Below are positions 1-37,000 of a stretch of 64,000 nt of DNA, one piece after another; within the stretch, counting starts at the first letter, position 1; every line of letters begins with the position of its first letter. Location of the stretch: contig NC_036450.1 in the NCBI RefSeq assembly GCF_002775205.1, positions 22,966,288 through 23,030,287 of the forward strand. The letters are read 5' to 3'. Under the pieces are notes generated by a model. That model had not been told where the DNA came from and did not search any database. It saw only the letters and a list, made by a program, of their open reading frames with translations. Source of the DNA: Xiphophorus maculatus. Its lineage: Eukaryota > Chordata > Actinopteri > Cyprinodontiformes > Poeciliidae. A program made the position numbers and the translations under genes.

Positions 1-260
1 AGGTCATTTATCTTAAGACAATTTGTTTGGATTGTTTCAATTCAATGACTATTTTTTATTCTTAATGGCTCAATGACTTATTGATCATCTTTTATATGTT
101 AAATAAAGTCATTGACCAGTCAGGTGTGTAGGATGGGGTGTGTGAGAAAGACATTTGAAAACATAACATTTTGCTATATTTTAGTTCCTGCTCTAGAATA
201 CCATCACAAAAACAATAACAAAGGGTATCATATAGTGCTTCTTTTCATATTTCACTTTAG

Positions 261-1448
261 GAGCTGGAGAGACTTAAGGCGGAGGTGGAGAGTGCCAACG
301 AGTTTAAGTTTCAAAAAGACGCCCTGACACAGAGACTGAAGGTGAGCAACAAACTGCATGAGAGAGAGAGAGAAACCACAGAGATGGCAACAGTCTGCAA
401 GAACTAAAAAGTTTTAGCAAATTTCAGGTTGACTCGACCTCAGCCAGTAGGGGGCAACGTTCACGAAATCCAGCAGTCAAGCTGGATCCTCAGCTCTATA
501 GTGCATCCAGGAAGTGTTTGATACGCTTCAATTTTTCCCCACATTTTAATACATTACCTCCCTTTTTCTAATCTCTTAGTCTCTTAGTTCGTGCTCCTAC
601 CTACTCAACAAGTTCATTGTTGAGTAGGAAGGAGAAAAAGCGCAACACGTTTGCTGATAGTAATTTTAAAAAATTGGGAAACCTCTCAGATAAGAAGATG
701 ACATCTATGAGAGAATTTCTAGTTAAGACATCAAAACTGTAGGTTTTATTTTGTATTTACTGAGTATTTAATGTTTTTTTTACATCTTATGTAAAAAAAA
801 AAAGTTTGATCTGAGACATGTATGTAGACAAAAAATCAAAACCAGAAGAAGTCTGATGGGTAGATGTGTGCGATCCTGCATATTTTGGAACCCAGTAAAT
901 AATCGGACCAGTATCGGCAATACCGATATTTTTTTATTATTTAAGTTATATACACCTATATAATCTTATAGGTGTTTTGTGGATTTCTTTTTCTTTAAAT
1001 TGTTTTCATTAAAACCTTGGTCAAATTTTGGACAAGTTTACTTTAATAAATTAACATAATATTTAACTTGTTTTAGGGGGGGAAAAATGCACACATTATT
1101 TTCTGTTATTTGAGAGAAAATCAAAACAAATTATTTTTTTAGTATGTAGAGTTGAGAAACTACAACACAGAAATAAAACAGAACTTCACGGGGCAATCTG
1201 AAACCCAAGTATCGCCCCGACACCGATACGCGACCATCGATATTTCTGTTTGGTGCCAGGAGACGGAGTCGAGGAACCAGACGCTGGAGGCGCAGCTGTG
1301 CGACCTGGAGCAGCGGCTGGAGAGCAGCCAGCTGGAGCGGGAAGCCTACGTGAAGAGCCTGCGCTCCCTGCTGCAGCTGCTGGACAGCAAGATCTTCGAG
1401 CTGACGGAGCTGCGCGACACGCTGGCCAAGCTGGTGGAGGGCAGCTAG
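261..1448 (+). CDS. homer1: Homer-family scaffold protein, C-terminal two exons (partial)
   Basis: Two coding exons are visible, 261-341 (27 codons) and 1260-1448 (62 codons plus TAG). They are joined phase 0 to phase 0 with an AG acceptor before each and GTGAGC after the first. The first reads ELERLKAEVESANEFKFQKD and onward. The second is a leucine-heptad coiled coil ending IFELTELRDTLAKLVEGS, close to the Homer1 C-terminal tetramerisation helix. Homer proteins bind PPxxF ligands (mGluR1/5, IP3 receptor, Shank) through an N-terminal EVH1 domain and multimerise through this tail at the postsynaptic density. EVH1 and the upstream coiled coil lie left of the window. Homer1 is preferred over Homer2/3 mainly because jmy, bhmt and dmgdh follow, as in human 5q14. 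I assume no small exon is missing in the 918-base intron. Confidence 0.85.
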
Positions 1449-2109
1449 AGCTCCTCCACCGCCCGACGTCGTCACCAACACAACTTGAAATCTCTTCTCT
1501 CTCTCTCTCGTTTTTTTTGTACACGTTAAAGAGTTTACACGACTTGATGCATTAGCGGTACACAAACTTCGCCACTTCAGAGCACTCGGATGGTTTACAA
1601 ACAGCCAAGCGAAGCCTTTCCTTTGCTCCACTGTGGAAAACCTTCTCATTGTAATTTAGATTCTTTATTTTTTTTTTGGACCACCATGATATGCTAATCG
1701 ACTGCGCTTCAGTGGAACACCGGAGCCGCCGCCTCGACTCCACGATTACGCTTCGACGTTTTTCCTCACTTGTTCACTGAAATCAGCCAAAATCGCAGGA
1801 TGAAGAGATAATCACAGGAACTGCCACACCAGGATGTCGGTTCGTCTTATATTCTTCTACAATTTATGAGCAATACGCTAAAGGAGGGACTGCGAACTCT
1901 TTCCACTCTCACTTTCAGGTAACCTTCCTGCTCCTGCCGACTGGTTTCAACCAAAAGCGATTCAGGATTTTCTTCAGTCTCTTCTGTTTGTGTGGGTGAA
2001 TCAGATTTCTTTCCGTTTTTGTTTTTGTTTTTCCCCTTTTCGATGCATTAAGTGCAATGGTTTGAATTGGGTTTTTTTTATTATTATTTATTACTAAAAT
2101 ATTTCGAAT

Positions 2110-2115
2110 AATAAA
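2110..2115 (+). terminator. Candidate polyadenylation signal of homer1
   Basis: An AATAAA hexamer lies about 660 bases after the stop codon. A GT-rich stretch (TGTCTGGTGCGTGGCTGTG) follows about 30 bases later, as expected for a cleavage site. A second AATAAA at 2674-2679 runs straight into a genomic A tract. Which one is used cannot be told from sequence alone. Confidence 0.35.
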
Positions 2116-4487
2116 CATTGTAAAATGTTAATTTAATTTTATTGTCTGGTGCGTGGCTGTGAAGATGGTTTCATTTCCGAGAGCTTAAGGAAATCGTGAC
2201 ACGACCGAATTAGTTTGTTGGTTTTTTTTCTTTTTGCCAAATACTGTTTGTTCCTGTACAGATCTGAACTCTTGCTGATGTTGCCTTGGGCACCAAGATG
2301 CATCAATGGTAGCTAACTGATGGTACGTTTGGGCTTTTTATTTATTTTTTTTCTTGCGGGATTACCTGTTGCCAAAAATGAAAGAATATGCTACAGTATG
2401 AACACCTGCAGAACACTAATTTAAGGGCTTGTTCTTGGTTCGGGTCAAACGTGGGGTGACTTTTAGCGGCGGCTTTAAACTTTAAAGGCGACCATGTGTG
2501 GCGTTGTTGCTGAAAAAGTCATTTGAAGAAAAAAATTGTAAATGTGGAGTGAAGACACATGCTGATAAAACACAAATTGTAATTTTAAGTTTATATTAAA
2601 AGAAAATCTGATGAAGGCAGTGCTTCGGTCTCTTTATTTTGCAGTCTGGAGAATCATAGTAGTTCTCCAGTTCAATAAAAAAAAAAAAAAAACAGAGCAA
2701 ACATCAGCTTTGGTTCGTACACAGATATATATTTTGCTTTTAGTTTTATGTCAGTTTTGGTCCTCCATAGATACACTCCAAACAAGATGGTAAAAAAAAA
2801 AGAAAAATCTCAGCCACCGAAAGGGTCAACATGAACTTCCATATGTATAAAGTTTTATAGATCAGCCACCACTTATTGCTTAAATAGTCTCTCTTCTTCA
2901 ATGCTTCAAAAATAAAAATGAAAGAACTTTAAAAAGACAGATGTTTTTGGTGCTTTTAATATGAAAAGAAAAATAAAGATATATTTTTTTTTTGGTTATG
3001 GAAAAGCAGAGAGAGGAATGGCGTGATAGGGAACATCATCAAGTACATTTAAAAACATCTTTAAAATATGACGCTTCAATAAATACTTCAATACATTTAG
3101 GCATGTGGATACATTTCTCTTGATTTACATTTGTCAACAGTATAAATCATAAAATGAGTTTGTTTGTTTTTTTTCCCCTCCGATCTTCATTATTGCACAT
3201 ACGTTGTGATGGGTTTGCCCTCCTCAAGCCAGTCTTGTGCAAAAGTTGCTAAAACTGGACGCTAGTTTAGCAACAACCAAAAAAAAAAAAAAGTATCAAG
3301 TTGGATTCTTGGTCGCTTTTTTCCCATTAAACTGGAAAACACAAACCCTGGTTCGCTGTGACGGCTTCACAGAGGCTCAGGAAAAGAAACTGCACGCAAA
3401 TAAATCCAGATTACTTGTGACGCCACAGTTAGCTTAGCATATGCTAACGTAAAACGATGTAAACAGTGCGCTCTGTGTTGGAGCTTCTAAAAGCCGGAGG
3501 AAGCTAACGCTAAGCTATGCTAAGATAAAAGTGTTCAATTCTCTCTGGTCTGTTGGGGAGTTCAATTCCTTACGATTTTCTTTTTTTGTTTACAATTGTG
3601 CTTTACTTTTCAATTCTAACCAAAAGTGAAACTGTAAATCGGCATTCAACAAATATTAAAAACAAGCGGGGGGAAAAAAATGCAGCAAACAATCCTGCTA
3701 CTTACCTACGAGGGGGAAAAGAAAATATATCTTGCAAGTAAGCCACAGTACTTGATGCATAATTTGTCAAAGAAACTGATTTTCAGTATAAAAAAACATA
3801 TTTAAAAACATTAAATAATAATAATAAAAAACTAAAATAATCACTCACACACCAAACGTTAACACAAAGTCCACAAAAAAAAAACAAGGCAAAGAAAAAT
3901 CATCTCTTGGAAACGCCTCATGCTGTAATGTGAGAGGAGATGAGCACCTGCCACCAGGGGGCAGTGAAGTCCCAATGAACCTGACATCAAATCAGAATGG
4001 GGGGAAAAAAAGCATTTAATCTAATCACATTTTGACTGAACTACGTTATAACTGCTTCCTACATCTGAAATTGTTTTGTCTGATGTTTCAGTTTCTTCCC
4101 AGTGAAGCTAACCAACTCACAGCTGAGATTACGAGTAAACAGAACAGTAAATCTTATATTTCATCGTCTCGCATGGCGATAAAAGCAGCCAATTACGTCA
4201 CACCGTCAAAAACGCATTCATACAACTCTTTACTGTTGAAATGGAGGCAACAAAAACAGCTTTCATCAAAAATACTGAGCTGGCATGAACAGCGTCTATG
4301 CTCGGCAGGCCGCCTTATCGAGGTATACCGAAGATTTAGAAAGTCACAATTAGCATTCCTACAGGTCTGAATGCTGCACACTGCTAATAAGCTGGTTGAT
4401 AGAAGACGACAGGACAGATAAATCAAACTAATAACCAGCTGATATCCATTTGTTAAACCTCTGCTAGTGCCAAAACGTCATAATAGC

Positions 4488-4797
4488 CGGGGTTTCCCCA
4501 AGAAAACTAGGCAAAACCTTGGCAGTTCATTGACGGACCGCCATGTTTTTTATGTTGAAAAATGTTAAAAGTTACAAAAGTTTGGAGATGCACAAGCAGG
4601 CATCATAATTTTGAAATAATGTGCGAGGCGCAATTCAATGCATCCACTATAAACATAGCTCAATCCGTCCTTTCTGTCACTTGGTATATAAAAAAAAACT
4701 TTTTAAAATAAACAAACGACACTTAGCCTGGTGGGCAGGCAAATAAAGCCTGGTGGCCCGCCAGGCTTAAAATAGACTTGGGGAAGCCCTGAACAAC
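4488..4797. mobile_element. Short non-autonomous DNA transposon relic
   Basis: The left end reads GGGGTTTCCCCAAG and the right end CTTGGGGAAGCCC, which are imperfect inverted repeats about 300 bases apart. The interior is AT-rich and has no open frame. The end style suggests a hAT-like MITE. No clear target-site duplication was found, so the boundaries are approximate. Confidence 0.4.
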
Positions 4798-5511
4798 AAA
4801 TACGGTTTAAAGTGAAATTGTCTATACATTGTACCGTTTTAGCCTCAAAATGCTTCCCTGTTTTGATTAAAAGTAAATCGTAAAGTTCGGCCTGATCGCG
4901 AGGGCAAAACACAAAGAAATTAACAGAATTTCAAAGAAACAGAAATCAAAGGTTAATAAAACACGTTGTTCTCACGAAAGGAATTGATTTTTGTCTTAGA
5001 ATAATATGATTTGATTTCCTGCCTTCTTTAATGGACCCCATGGTTTTCTCTTGCTATCACAGCTCACCGCTCCTTTCAGTGGTCAGGGACACTTCTGTGA
5101 GATTTGCAGGTACTCTTGAGCGGTAAAAATAGTTGCTGTGAAGTAAAGTTGGAAGGTGTGACACAGAGTACGTGTCTCTCGTAGCAGAAAGGAGCAAACG
5201 TTTCCTTCTTCAAACAAACCCATCACAAGGAGCTACAGTACGACTCGGATGTAACAGGAGGTCGGAGGTTGTGCCCTCTCCAAAACCGCAACAGCAACAC
5301 CTTAAAAACAACAAGTCTTTACAAACACAAGTATGGAATAATAACCCCCCTCCAAAAAAAACGCAACTTTTTTTTGTTGTTCTAGTTGCACCAAGGCGCC
5401 TTCAGGTAACCCAGGCTTCTCTGTTTGACTCATTTCATGATCCTCATTTTCTCTCTGTTTTGGCCGTGTAGAATTAAAAAAAAAATCAAGTTCAACATTT
5501 AAGCCTCGTTG

Positions 5512-28940
<23,429 letters not shown>

Positions 28941-30647
28941 CTCATCCGGCCGCTGAAAGCACAGATTGAGGTTATTCGGAAATAAATTTGTTCCGACGTC
29001 GAGGCTAAAGGCTACTGCTAGTTGACGACAGCGACAGAGGGTGTGGGGGGGAAAATCCTTAACAGCGAGATTTAGCGTCGGAACAACAAAGGCTCTCCAG
29101 TTTAGTAAACCAGCTGTGTGCGTGAGCGCAGCGACAACGCAGTCAACGATGTTCTCCCACCGAGCTCAAGGATTTGCGGTTCAGACATTAAGTTCAAGCG
29201 ACCGAACGCGTTCCCAGACCTCGGTCTGTAAAAGAGCAAAAGCTCGGCTTCGTGTTGCCGCACATAACGCCGGTTGCCATAACACCTGGCCGCTCACCTG
29301 GCCGAAGCTCGCGCTCACAGTACGCTTCTTTGTCCGTTCAGACAATACGGTCGCGCGACTCGGCTCCGCTCTCCGTGTCACGTGTGAGCTTCTGTTTACA
29401 AGCACAAGGTGCGCGCGCGTTTGTCAAATGCGGGGAGGGACTTAACACTCCGCATGCTATGTTCAGTGTCCACGATTTCATCGGGAAAAAACACATTTAC
29501 TTATACTTTTGAAATGTAACTTCAATTACAAAACGTATACTGTCAATCTAAAAATGTTTATTTTTACTTACTTCGTTCTATGACTCTTTTAGAATTGTCT
29601 AACACTATTTTGTTTTTCATGTTCTCAGCCATCTTATGTTTTACATTTTGACTCCCAGCAGAAAACTTTTGTCAGACTGGCGAGCCTATTTCTCTGTCAG
29701 GGCAAACAAATTACCATTATGTACTATTTTTTATGAACTCAAATGCACCATAGACCTTATATAGATGAACATAAATAGGGCTAACAGATAAATTTTGTGA
29801 TAGGTTTTATTCAAAGGTGTGGAATACACTTTTTACCACTTTGGGGGTATCCCATGTACCATGAAGGCATCATATGTTATGCCTTTTCTTATTTATGCTT
29901 AATTGTATATTTAACAAAGATTACACCACAGATACTGCCACTATTTGCTATATTATTTTATGTAATTTACCTAAATATTCTTTAATGTGCCTCAATCCCA
30001 CTCGGACTTTGTTAAACCTCTTTTTCTCCTTCAGTCGACGTGCACGAGGAGCAAAAACATCTACACGTGGGCAAATCCGTGACGCAACCACGTACAGCAC
30101 GTACTGAAGGCCAAAAAAAATGCATATAGCAAGCAGAGTGGATCAAAAGACCTTTCACAGCGTTTAAGCAAAAGTAAAATGTAAGCGCTTTATTATTATT
30201 CACATAGACTTGTTCGCCTCTAGGGTTGTTGCTGCTTTTTTATGTTGTTAATTTTGACGTCTGTGCTTTCTGATCTGTTTGTTGTTCAAAATTTTATCTA
30301 TTCAATCTGTTCGTAGTTTGTTGTTTTATTGTTGTTCAGACCTAAAGGCTATTACCATATCTTTGTTTTATATGTTCAATATAATTTATTTAAAAATGTG
30401 AGCGTCTGTATTTTGTCATACATGAACACGAGTTACACTTCTTTAGTCTTCATGCTCAATTATCTTCTGCTTTTATGATCACATCCCCCAAAAATCAAAT
30501 ACACTAGAGGAACCCTGAAAATGTTTGCAGTGAAGATGTACACTTGTGCATGATGTTCTTTTATTTTTATATTCAGCCATTATTTAAATAATTTGTAATA
30601 AAAATGATTGTGTAAAGAAGTGTATTGTTGGGAAATTGTAGATATGC

Positions 30648-32248
30648 CAGGGGCGCTGTACAGGGGGGAAACGTTATGACAATTCTAAGGGCCTCTAACC
30701 AACAGGGGGGCCTCCACAATTTATTTATTTATTTTTTGTTCATAGAAATAAAAAAATAAAAAAATTTGGGGCCCTGTCAATTACAAAATTAATCATATTG
30801 TATTTTCGAAGCTTGTTTTTAGCAGTACAAATTTTATGTTCCCACTCCCAGACCAAAAAACACACATCAATATTTCCCCTGAGCCGCCCTGGATCTGCAT
30901 GAAGTGGTTGGTTCCTGCTTGGAGCGCTTGACAGTGTTCAGCAGCAGACAGTAGAAGACAAGAACTACTGTGGCTATGTTACTGTGCTGCTAAGAAAAAT
31001 AAAAAGGTCAGGGTTTCAAAAAAAAAAGAAAAAATAGAGAGATAAGAGAGAGAAAAAGACAAAAGTGTCAATTTATAACCCAGTTTTTCCCCGAGAGAAG
31101 TGGGTAGACTGTGTGAGATTATCAACCATTTAGCATAGTTAGCTTAGTCTACAGACTGTTTGCCTCCTTTTCACTAGCATTTAATGAATTAAGGAAAAAA
31201 AATACCAAGATATTCATATATTTAACTTGTCCCTGTACCTTTTACCACTTAACAGATGAGTCAGTCAGCAGCTCTAACCCGCGCCCCTCCTGACCCGTCC
31301 TCTCCTAAGTGAAATTAAAGCTGCAGTAGGCTATGTAACTTTTATAAAAATATCTATCTTTTTCTCACATATTTGTTAAAACTGTCATGTTGTGACAGTA
31401 TGGCATGAGAGATAATCTGTGAGAAATCTAGAAAGTGCTAGAAACAACCAGTCAGTGGCAGGAGAGTTTTAGCGCTGTCAATCACAATCTCATGTGGTGC
31501 TGCTCATCCTTCCTCCCTCTCTCTCTGTGCTATGCTGCAGCTAGCATGGCCTGTTGTAAATGCTCAGTCTAGTTAGCATAGCTACCAGTGACGGCAAATA
31601 AACGATTTTCCTCTAATGACAAGCTGTTTTTCCACCATTAGCACATTTAGCAGTGAATGAATGATGTTGATTGACAGCACTAAGACCCTCCTACTGGTTC
31701 TGATTGGTTGTTTTGGCCTGGAATGTTGCATTACTTTAGCCAGCAATAGTAGTTCAGGGAGGAGGTGGAGGAGAGTGATTGTTTTCACAGATTATCTGTC
31801 TCATAACAAACTGTCACAACATGGTGACAGCTTTAACAAATATGGAGAAAACATATATTTTTATTGAAGTTATGTACTGCAGCTTGAATAAAAGGCAACT
31901 ACATAGCATTTTTTGAGATGTCTGGATTGTTTTATGTATATTTTGCATGTTGCCTATGACTGCTGCTCGTGGCGAGAAACATTTCAGTAAGCTAAAACTA
32001 ATAGAAAAAATATAAGTAACCTACTTGCATATTGTATGCAAACCGTTGGATGTTAAATTCATGAGCAGTAAATATTGTGCTAGTTATCAGTATTGGACGA
32101 AAGAAAGCAAGGCAGTTGCAAGCCTTTAAAATTGTAACGCTTTTGGTGGGTCAGATAGACTCAAGAAATTGTAACAGCAACTGCGTGGGCGGGAGGGGCC
32201 CAATTAAACTTTTTGTCAGGGGGCCCAAGATTCCTGGCAGCGCCCCTG
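30648..32248. mobile_element. Non-autonomous hAT-like element with target duplication
   Basis: The left end is CAGGGGCGCTGTACAGG and the right end GGCAGCGCCCCTG, which are inverted repeats. The flanks are AGATATGC (30640-30647) and GGATATGC (32249-32256), a 7-of-8 match consistent with the 8-bp duplication of hAT transposons. The 1.6 kb interior has no transposase frame and includes GGGGCC-rich subterminal stretches. A second element is nested at 31315-31888. Confidence 0.75.
31315..31888. mobile_element. MITE family B, full copy with ~75-bp inverted ends
   Basis: The left arm runs from TTAAAGCTGCAGTAGG through ACATATTTGTTAAAACTGTC to ATGTTGTGACAG. The right arm carries the complement (CTGTCACAACATGGTGACAG through ACTGCAGCTTGAA). 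Arms are about 75-80 bases with a few mismatches, and there is no coding capacity. It lies inside the hAT-like element at 30648-32248. Confidence 0.75.
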
Positions 32249-34033
32249 GGATATGCTGTAATTATGTAAAACTGTCATATAGCTGTCTAAATTTTAAAAA
32301 AAAAATATCTGACCATTTTCCATTTTTACTCAAGATATGTTTGAGTGCCTTGGCTGAAGATAAATTGATTATCTGATTGTGTGAGTGGAAAAACTTCAGT
32401 TGTTTCCATGAGGTAAAATGTGTTTGGATACCAAGTGGGAAAAGAATTGCATGTTTTCCAGCAAGAAAAGTCTTTTAATAGAAAAAACACTTCATGCCAT
32501 GTTACTTGCAGACCCAGAACACTACATGAATAAACAGGAAATCAAAAACTCCCTCAGGACAGCCGAGTTTTAAAACATGCCCACATACAGATAGAGCATC
32601 CTAGCTTCACTGATTGTTCTCTTTTTGGAAAAGGGGATTTTACCCATAGAGTCCTCTTTGACTCTGGCGTGGGACTCTCATGTGGGGTTTTAATCTCAAC
32701 ACAAAGACACTTAAACACGTCTTAACTTACGAAAAGGATAAATCTTTCTCCCCACTTCTTCTTAAACTGCTCAGGTGGTAAATAAGAGTCCAGAAAAGTG
32801 AGAGACACTATTTATGTTTTGGGCATACAAAAATCTACAGATCACTTTTCTACTAAGATATCACTGAAATCTTCTAAGTTTTTTGAGCCAACAAAATAAT
32901 TTTTAAAAAGCAACAATTTTATTTTGAAACTTTTATTCAAATATATATATACATATATAGATAGATTTTGTTTTTGCCACCCATTTGCTTTGAACTTCAC
33001 AATTTTGGGCCTTCATTGTAAAAAACTAAGACACAACTGATAACATTTATTTGGATTTTATGATAGATTCACGTAAAGTAGGCCGTTGTTGTAAAGTGTT
33101 CGGAAAAATGGCTTTAAATTTTTAATGCAAGTTAAAAAAAATCTAAAAATAAAGTGTCTTTTGAATTTGGCGTAATTTAGTATACCTTTAAATAAAATCC
33201 ACTCCAAACAACAAGCTGTTCCTAATTGGTAAATAGAGTCCACATGTGTGTAATTTATCTCAGCTGCTCTTTGAAGGTTGCACAGATTTGCTACAGAGGT
33301 TTAGAGAAGAGGTCATAAAGTTGTAGAACCCCAAATAATAAGGCAAGGGGACTGGATATAAACGCATACCACAGGTTTGAGATTTTTTATATAAAAATAT
33401 AACTTGAAAGCCATGAGGGACTTTTATTCCACTTCAAAATTATGTGCTACTTTGTGTCGGTCTGTAACATTCAGTTCCAATAAAACACATCTAAGTTTGT
33501 GGTTACAAAAAGGCCAAATGTTAAATAGATTTGGGAACATGGAGACATTTACAAGACATCCCTGGTGGAGGAAAAAGTTTAAAATGGGTTGTTGCTGTTG
33601 TGTTGAAAGTTGACTTGTTTTCACTTTCAGCACCCCATAACGAAACAGTCTTTTGTACATTAATTATTATAAATAGGAATCTTAAAGGGATTTTTAGGAA
33701 AACCTCCTTCACTTGCTTACCCTCCATGAAATGATTAGGTGAAAAATAAAAGCATTTCCTCTGCTGTTTCTTACAAACACCAACCCACACATGCAGATTT
33801 GGTTCGCTTGATTTATTCGTTCATTTATTGTTTCACACAACATCAGACTTTTGGAGTGTTATGGCATGAGTTTGAAGCTTGCAGTACAGTAACTTGACAT
33901 GGTTTATGATCCGACTCAGACTGCTTGTTGAGTCCTAAAAGATACTCGGGAGACGGGGTTAGATTAGACAGTTTGGGTTTGTGAAGTTTGAGGGAATGTC
34001 ACTCATTTTTTTCTGCTTTTATTCAGAGGAGGA

Positions 34034-34039
34034 TTTATT
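34034..34039 (-). terminator. Candidate bhmt polyadenylation signal
   Basis: The minus strand reads AATAAA about 30 bases after the bhmt TGA. Two more AATAAA copies lie at 33824-33829 and 33812-33817, giving a roughly 250-base 3' UTR if those are used. The distal pair is the more plausible main site, but sequence alone cannot decide. Confidence 0.35.
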
Positions 34040-34068
34040 TTGGGGTGTCAGGAACAGGGACGGGGAGC

Positions 34069-37000
34069 TCAGGCATTTTGGGTGGCCTTGTCAAAGAGCA
34101 CTTTCAGCTGCTCCTTGGAGGTGGCCTCTTTCTGTTGCATCAGCTCGGCGTGCCCCTTGGTGACACCCCAGCAGTCGGGTTTGGACATCGAAGGACAAAA
34201 TGGCCGCCCGGAGGCGGGCTGTAGTTTCTCCCAGTATTCCCGACGGGCTCTACACACAGGACCAGATCCCATTAGTTTACACATTGATCCTTTTACTGTT
34301 ATTCCCAAAAGGGAAAGGATTTAAAACGTAATACTTTAGAGAATTATCTACCTGGCTCTGACCCAGGGCTTGGTATGCAGCTCCAAGCCGGTGCCCCATT
34401 TGCCGTGCTTCTCGGAGCCGGCAGGAAGGAATCCCCGCTCAGGTTCCAGCTCTTCAGAAACAGCACGGATGTGGTAGGGCTCAAACCCGCAGCACCCGCC
34501 GATATAACGAATGCCGGCGTTGTACGCATCCCGGGCGTATTTCTGCATCTCCCATCTGGTCAGGATTCTGGGCTCCAGGGCTGTCGGGGAAAACGTATGC
34601 AAATGATTCTGTAGTCGCAGTTTATTGTCAGTGGGGCTGGATGATACGGCTATAATAATAGTAATAATAGAGAAACTGAAACTGACAAAAACAATAGGTT
34701 GACTACCATAGTCAAACATGTTAAAATCAGCTGAAACAAACCTTGTAAATGGCTCAAAAATGCAGCTAGGAATTCTATAATGTAAAATAAATAATAAAGC
34801 AGGAATTTAGGTAATTTAGTAAGAATTTTTTCAATATAGACATTACAATTCAGATCTTAATATCGGATCAATGCATCCCTATTTTCAAGCGGTTGTGAAG
34901 GATGGTGGCAAAACCTGAGACTGCTGCTGTGCGAGTTACTCAGCAGGTAGTTGCTAGGTAACCAATTAGTGAGTGAGTTAGTTAATGCCACCAACGTTGC
35001 GAGGTTGGCTAAATCCTTTCCTCTGCCTACATCCCCCAGAATGCTGTACGGCTCTAGCGCGTAGTTCAGTGACATTATTGAATATTCTATCCGACGTGTT
35101 ATCTGCTGATATTGATTACGTGTCTATCGCGATATATATTGCTACTGATTTATCGTCCAGCCCTAACTAACTGTCAGTGTCTGTGGTGAGAAATAAAGCG
35201 AAGGTGAAGCGCTCACCGAACGGGAACTCGGGAAGATCGATGAATCCTTGTCGGTTGCAGTCGGGAGTGTGGTAGCCCAGCGGCTGGGTCATGTAGTGGG
35301 CCTTCAGCCCGGCCTTTTCCACTCCCTCCTTCATCAGCTTCACGGTCTTCACGCAGGTCTCTGGGTCAAAGTGGCAGTTGATGCCGACAATGTTTGCCCC
35401 TGCGAAACAAATGAATAACTCTGTAACGCTACTACACTGGCAAAACAGTGTTTGTTTGTTGTTGTTGTTGTTTTTTTACTTTTTTCCTGCAATAGTTAAT
35501 GTTAGTGCAGAAGTATTGTTCTTATTCCAAGAAGTAAACATTGTTGTTTTCCACTGTAATGTGTTGAAATCACCAGCAGAGGGCAGCACAAGCCTGCCAT
35601 CCTGAAAGTTAAACTTGAAGAAGAGTAAAAAGTCAGTGACACCTATGAAAAGTGTTAGTCCTCAAATATGACATTAACTAAGAAGCTACATTTTTATTTG
35701 CATGACCTGTATTAAAACCGAGGTTTCATGCTGTAAACTACATTCAAAAACTGTAAAAAATAAAATAAAAAAACAATAGGAAACTGAACACTAACCAGAG
35801 GCAGTAACACATACCTTAAAGTGTTGAATTTCAGTCAATTTTACTCAGCAATTCATAAAGGATGATTATGATTTTCAAACTGTTGTTGATTTTTAGACAA
35901 CATGAAAGTTATTTGGAACTTCATCTGCTCTCAGGATGTTAAAAGATTTTGTAAGAGTTTTCTAAACTGTCATAAGTTTGATGTAAATTGCCTGAATGAG
36001 GGTGACAAACTGTTTAGGAGTTTGACATAAACTGTGTAATATAAAAGGTGAGTCAATGGTCCAGTAGAGGGAAAAAAACAGATATCTCTTGTACATCGCT
36101 GATTTGTGGGGGGGTTTTCTATCCCTATTTATTTGTTATTTACAAATCGTTTATTCCAGGAGTTTGTGCCTCTGAATAAATCTCGTCCTGTGCCTTTAGT
36201 GCACTATACGCTCTTCTGATTTGTGAACTGATTTTTATTGTCATTGTCTTTTCACAATAAGTCATCTTTGTTGTTCAGCAATACTACACACTACATTCCT
36301 GCACAAGTGTAATTGTACGACACTATAAGCAAAGCGCCACTTATGACTGAAATACAAATCTAAATACGTCTGCAGAGACCACTGGAAGAAAACACTGGCA
36401 GCTTTAAATCCTTAACTCCCTCATTTGTAGGCCACATACTGCATTCCATGGTTTCGAAACCAAACTTTGACTTTCCGCAGCAGAACTTTGTGATATGAAG
36501 ACCAAAAGCAACACTGGCCAGATTTAGCCACAGTGCTTACATAATCCGGTCAGGTTAGGAATACATATATTTTGAACTTCTCCATGTGTGGTTCAGAATC
36601 CACAACCAGGACATAGGAATGGTTTTTACCCGTCAGGCTACGACATGACCGGTTATGAAAAACCTTGTTACCTGCTTTCACAAGCTTGACGGCGCATTCC
36701 CCAGGACTGACTCCATTCAGGTCTCCCTCAGGTCCGATGCACAGAGTCGCAGCCACGGGTTTTCCAGAGGTCTTCAGAACCTGAACGGCCCACTCAGCCT
36801 CCTCCACGTGCTCAAAGTACTGAATGGGGCAGAATGGACGAGGAAAATCTGAGTTACAATCTGTGACGACTCTTAGGAATAGGAATCAAAGCACTTGAGT
36901 GCAGCAACAGTTAGGTGTAGTTCTGGTGATGTTTGCACCTTTGGATTTTCAGAATACAACTCACAGACAATCGGTAAAGTTTCAAAATTATAGGCACCCC

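Larger units (their letters stand above)
1449..5511. other. Convergent homer1/jmy 3' spacer, no coding gene seen
   Basis: This 4 kb stretch separates two genes transcribed toward each other and should hold both 3' UTRs. It is AT-rich with many A and T runs. No open frame in it resembles a known protein and none is flanked by convincing splice sites. A transposon-like segment occupies about 4488-4797. I did not locate a convincing jmy polyadenylation signal. Confidence 0.6.
29451..34068. other. jmy/bhmt intergenic spacer, repeats only
   Basis: This spacer lies between the jmy promoter and the 3' end of bhmt. A composite transposon fills 30648-32248. The rest is AT-rich with no coding frame that I recognise. 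The last 250 bases before the bhmt stop should contain the bhmt 3' UTR. Confidence 0.6.

Noticed and set aside
29041..29512. Plus-strand frames of 134 and 86 codons upstream of jmy
   Set aside because: They lie in the CpG-rich jmy promoter, where stop codons are rare by composition. No homology or splice evidence.
34985..35170. Open frames inside bhmt intron 6
   Set aside because: They lie within the MITE C copy bounded by inverted repeats and do not join bhmt in frame.
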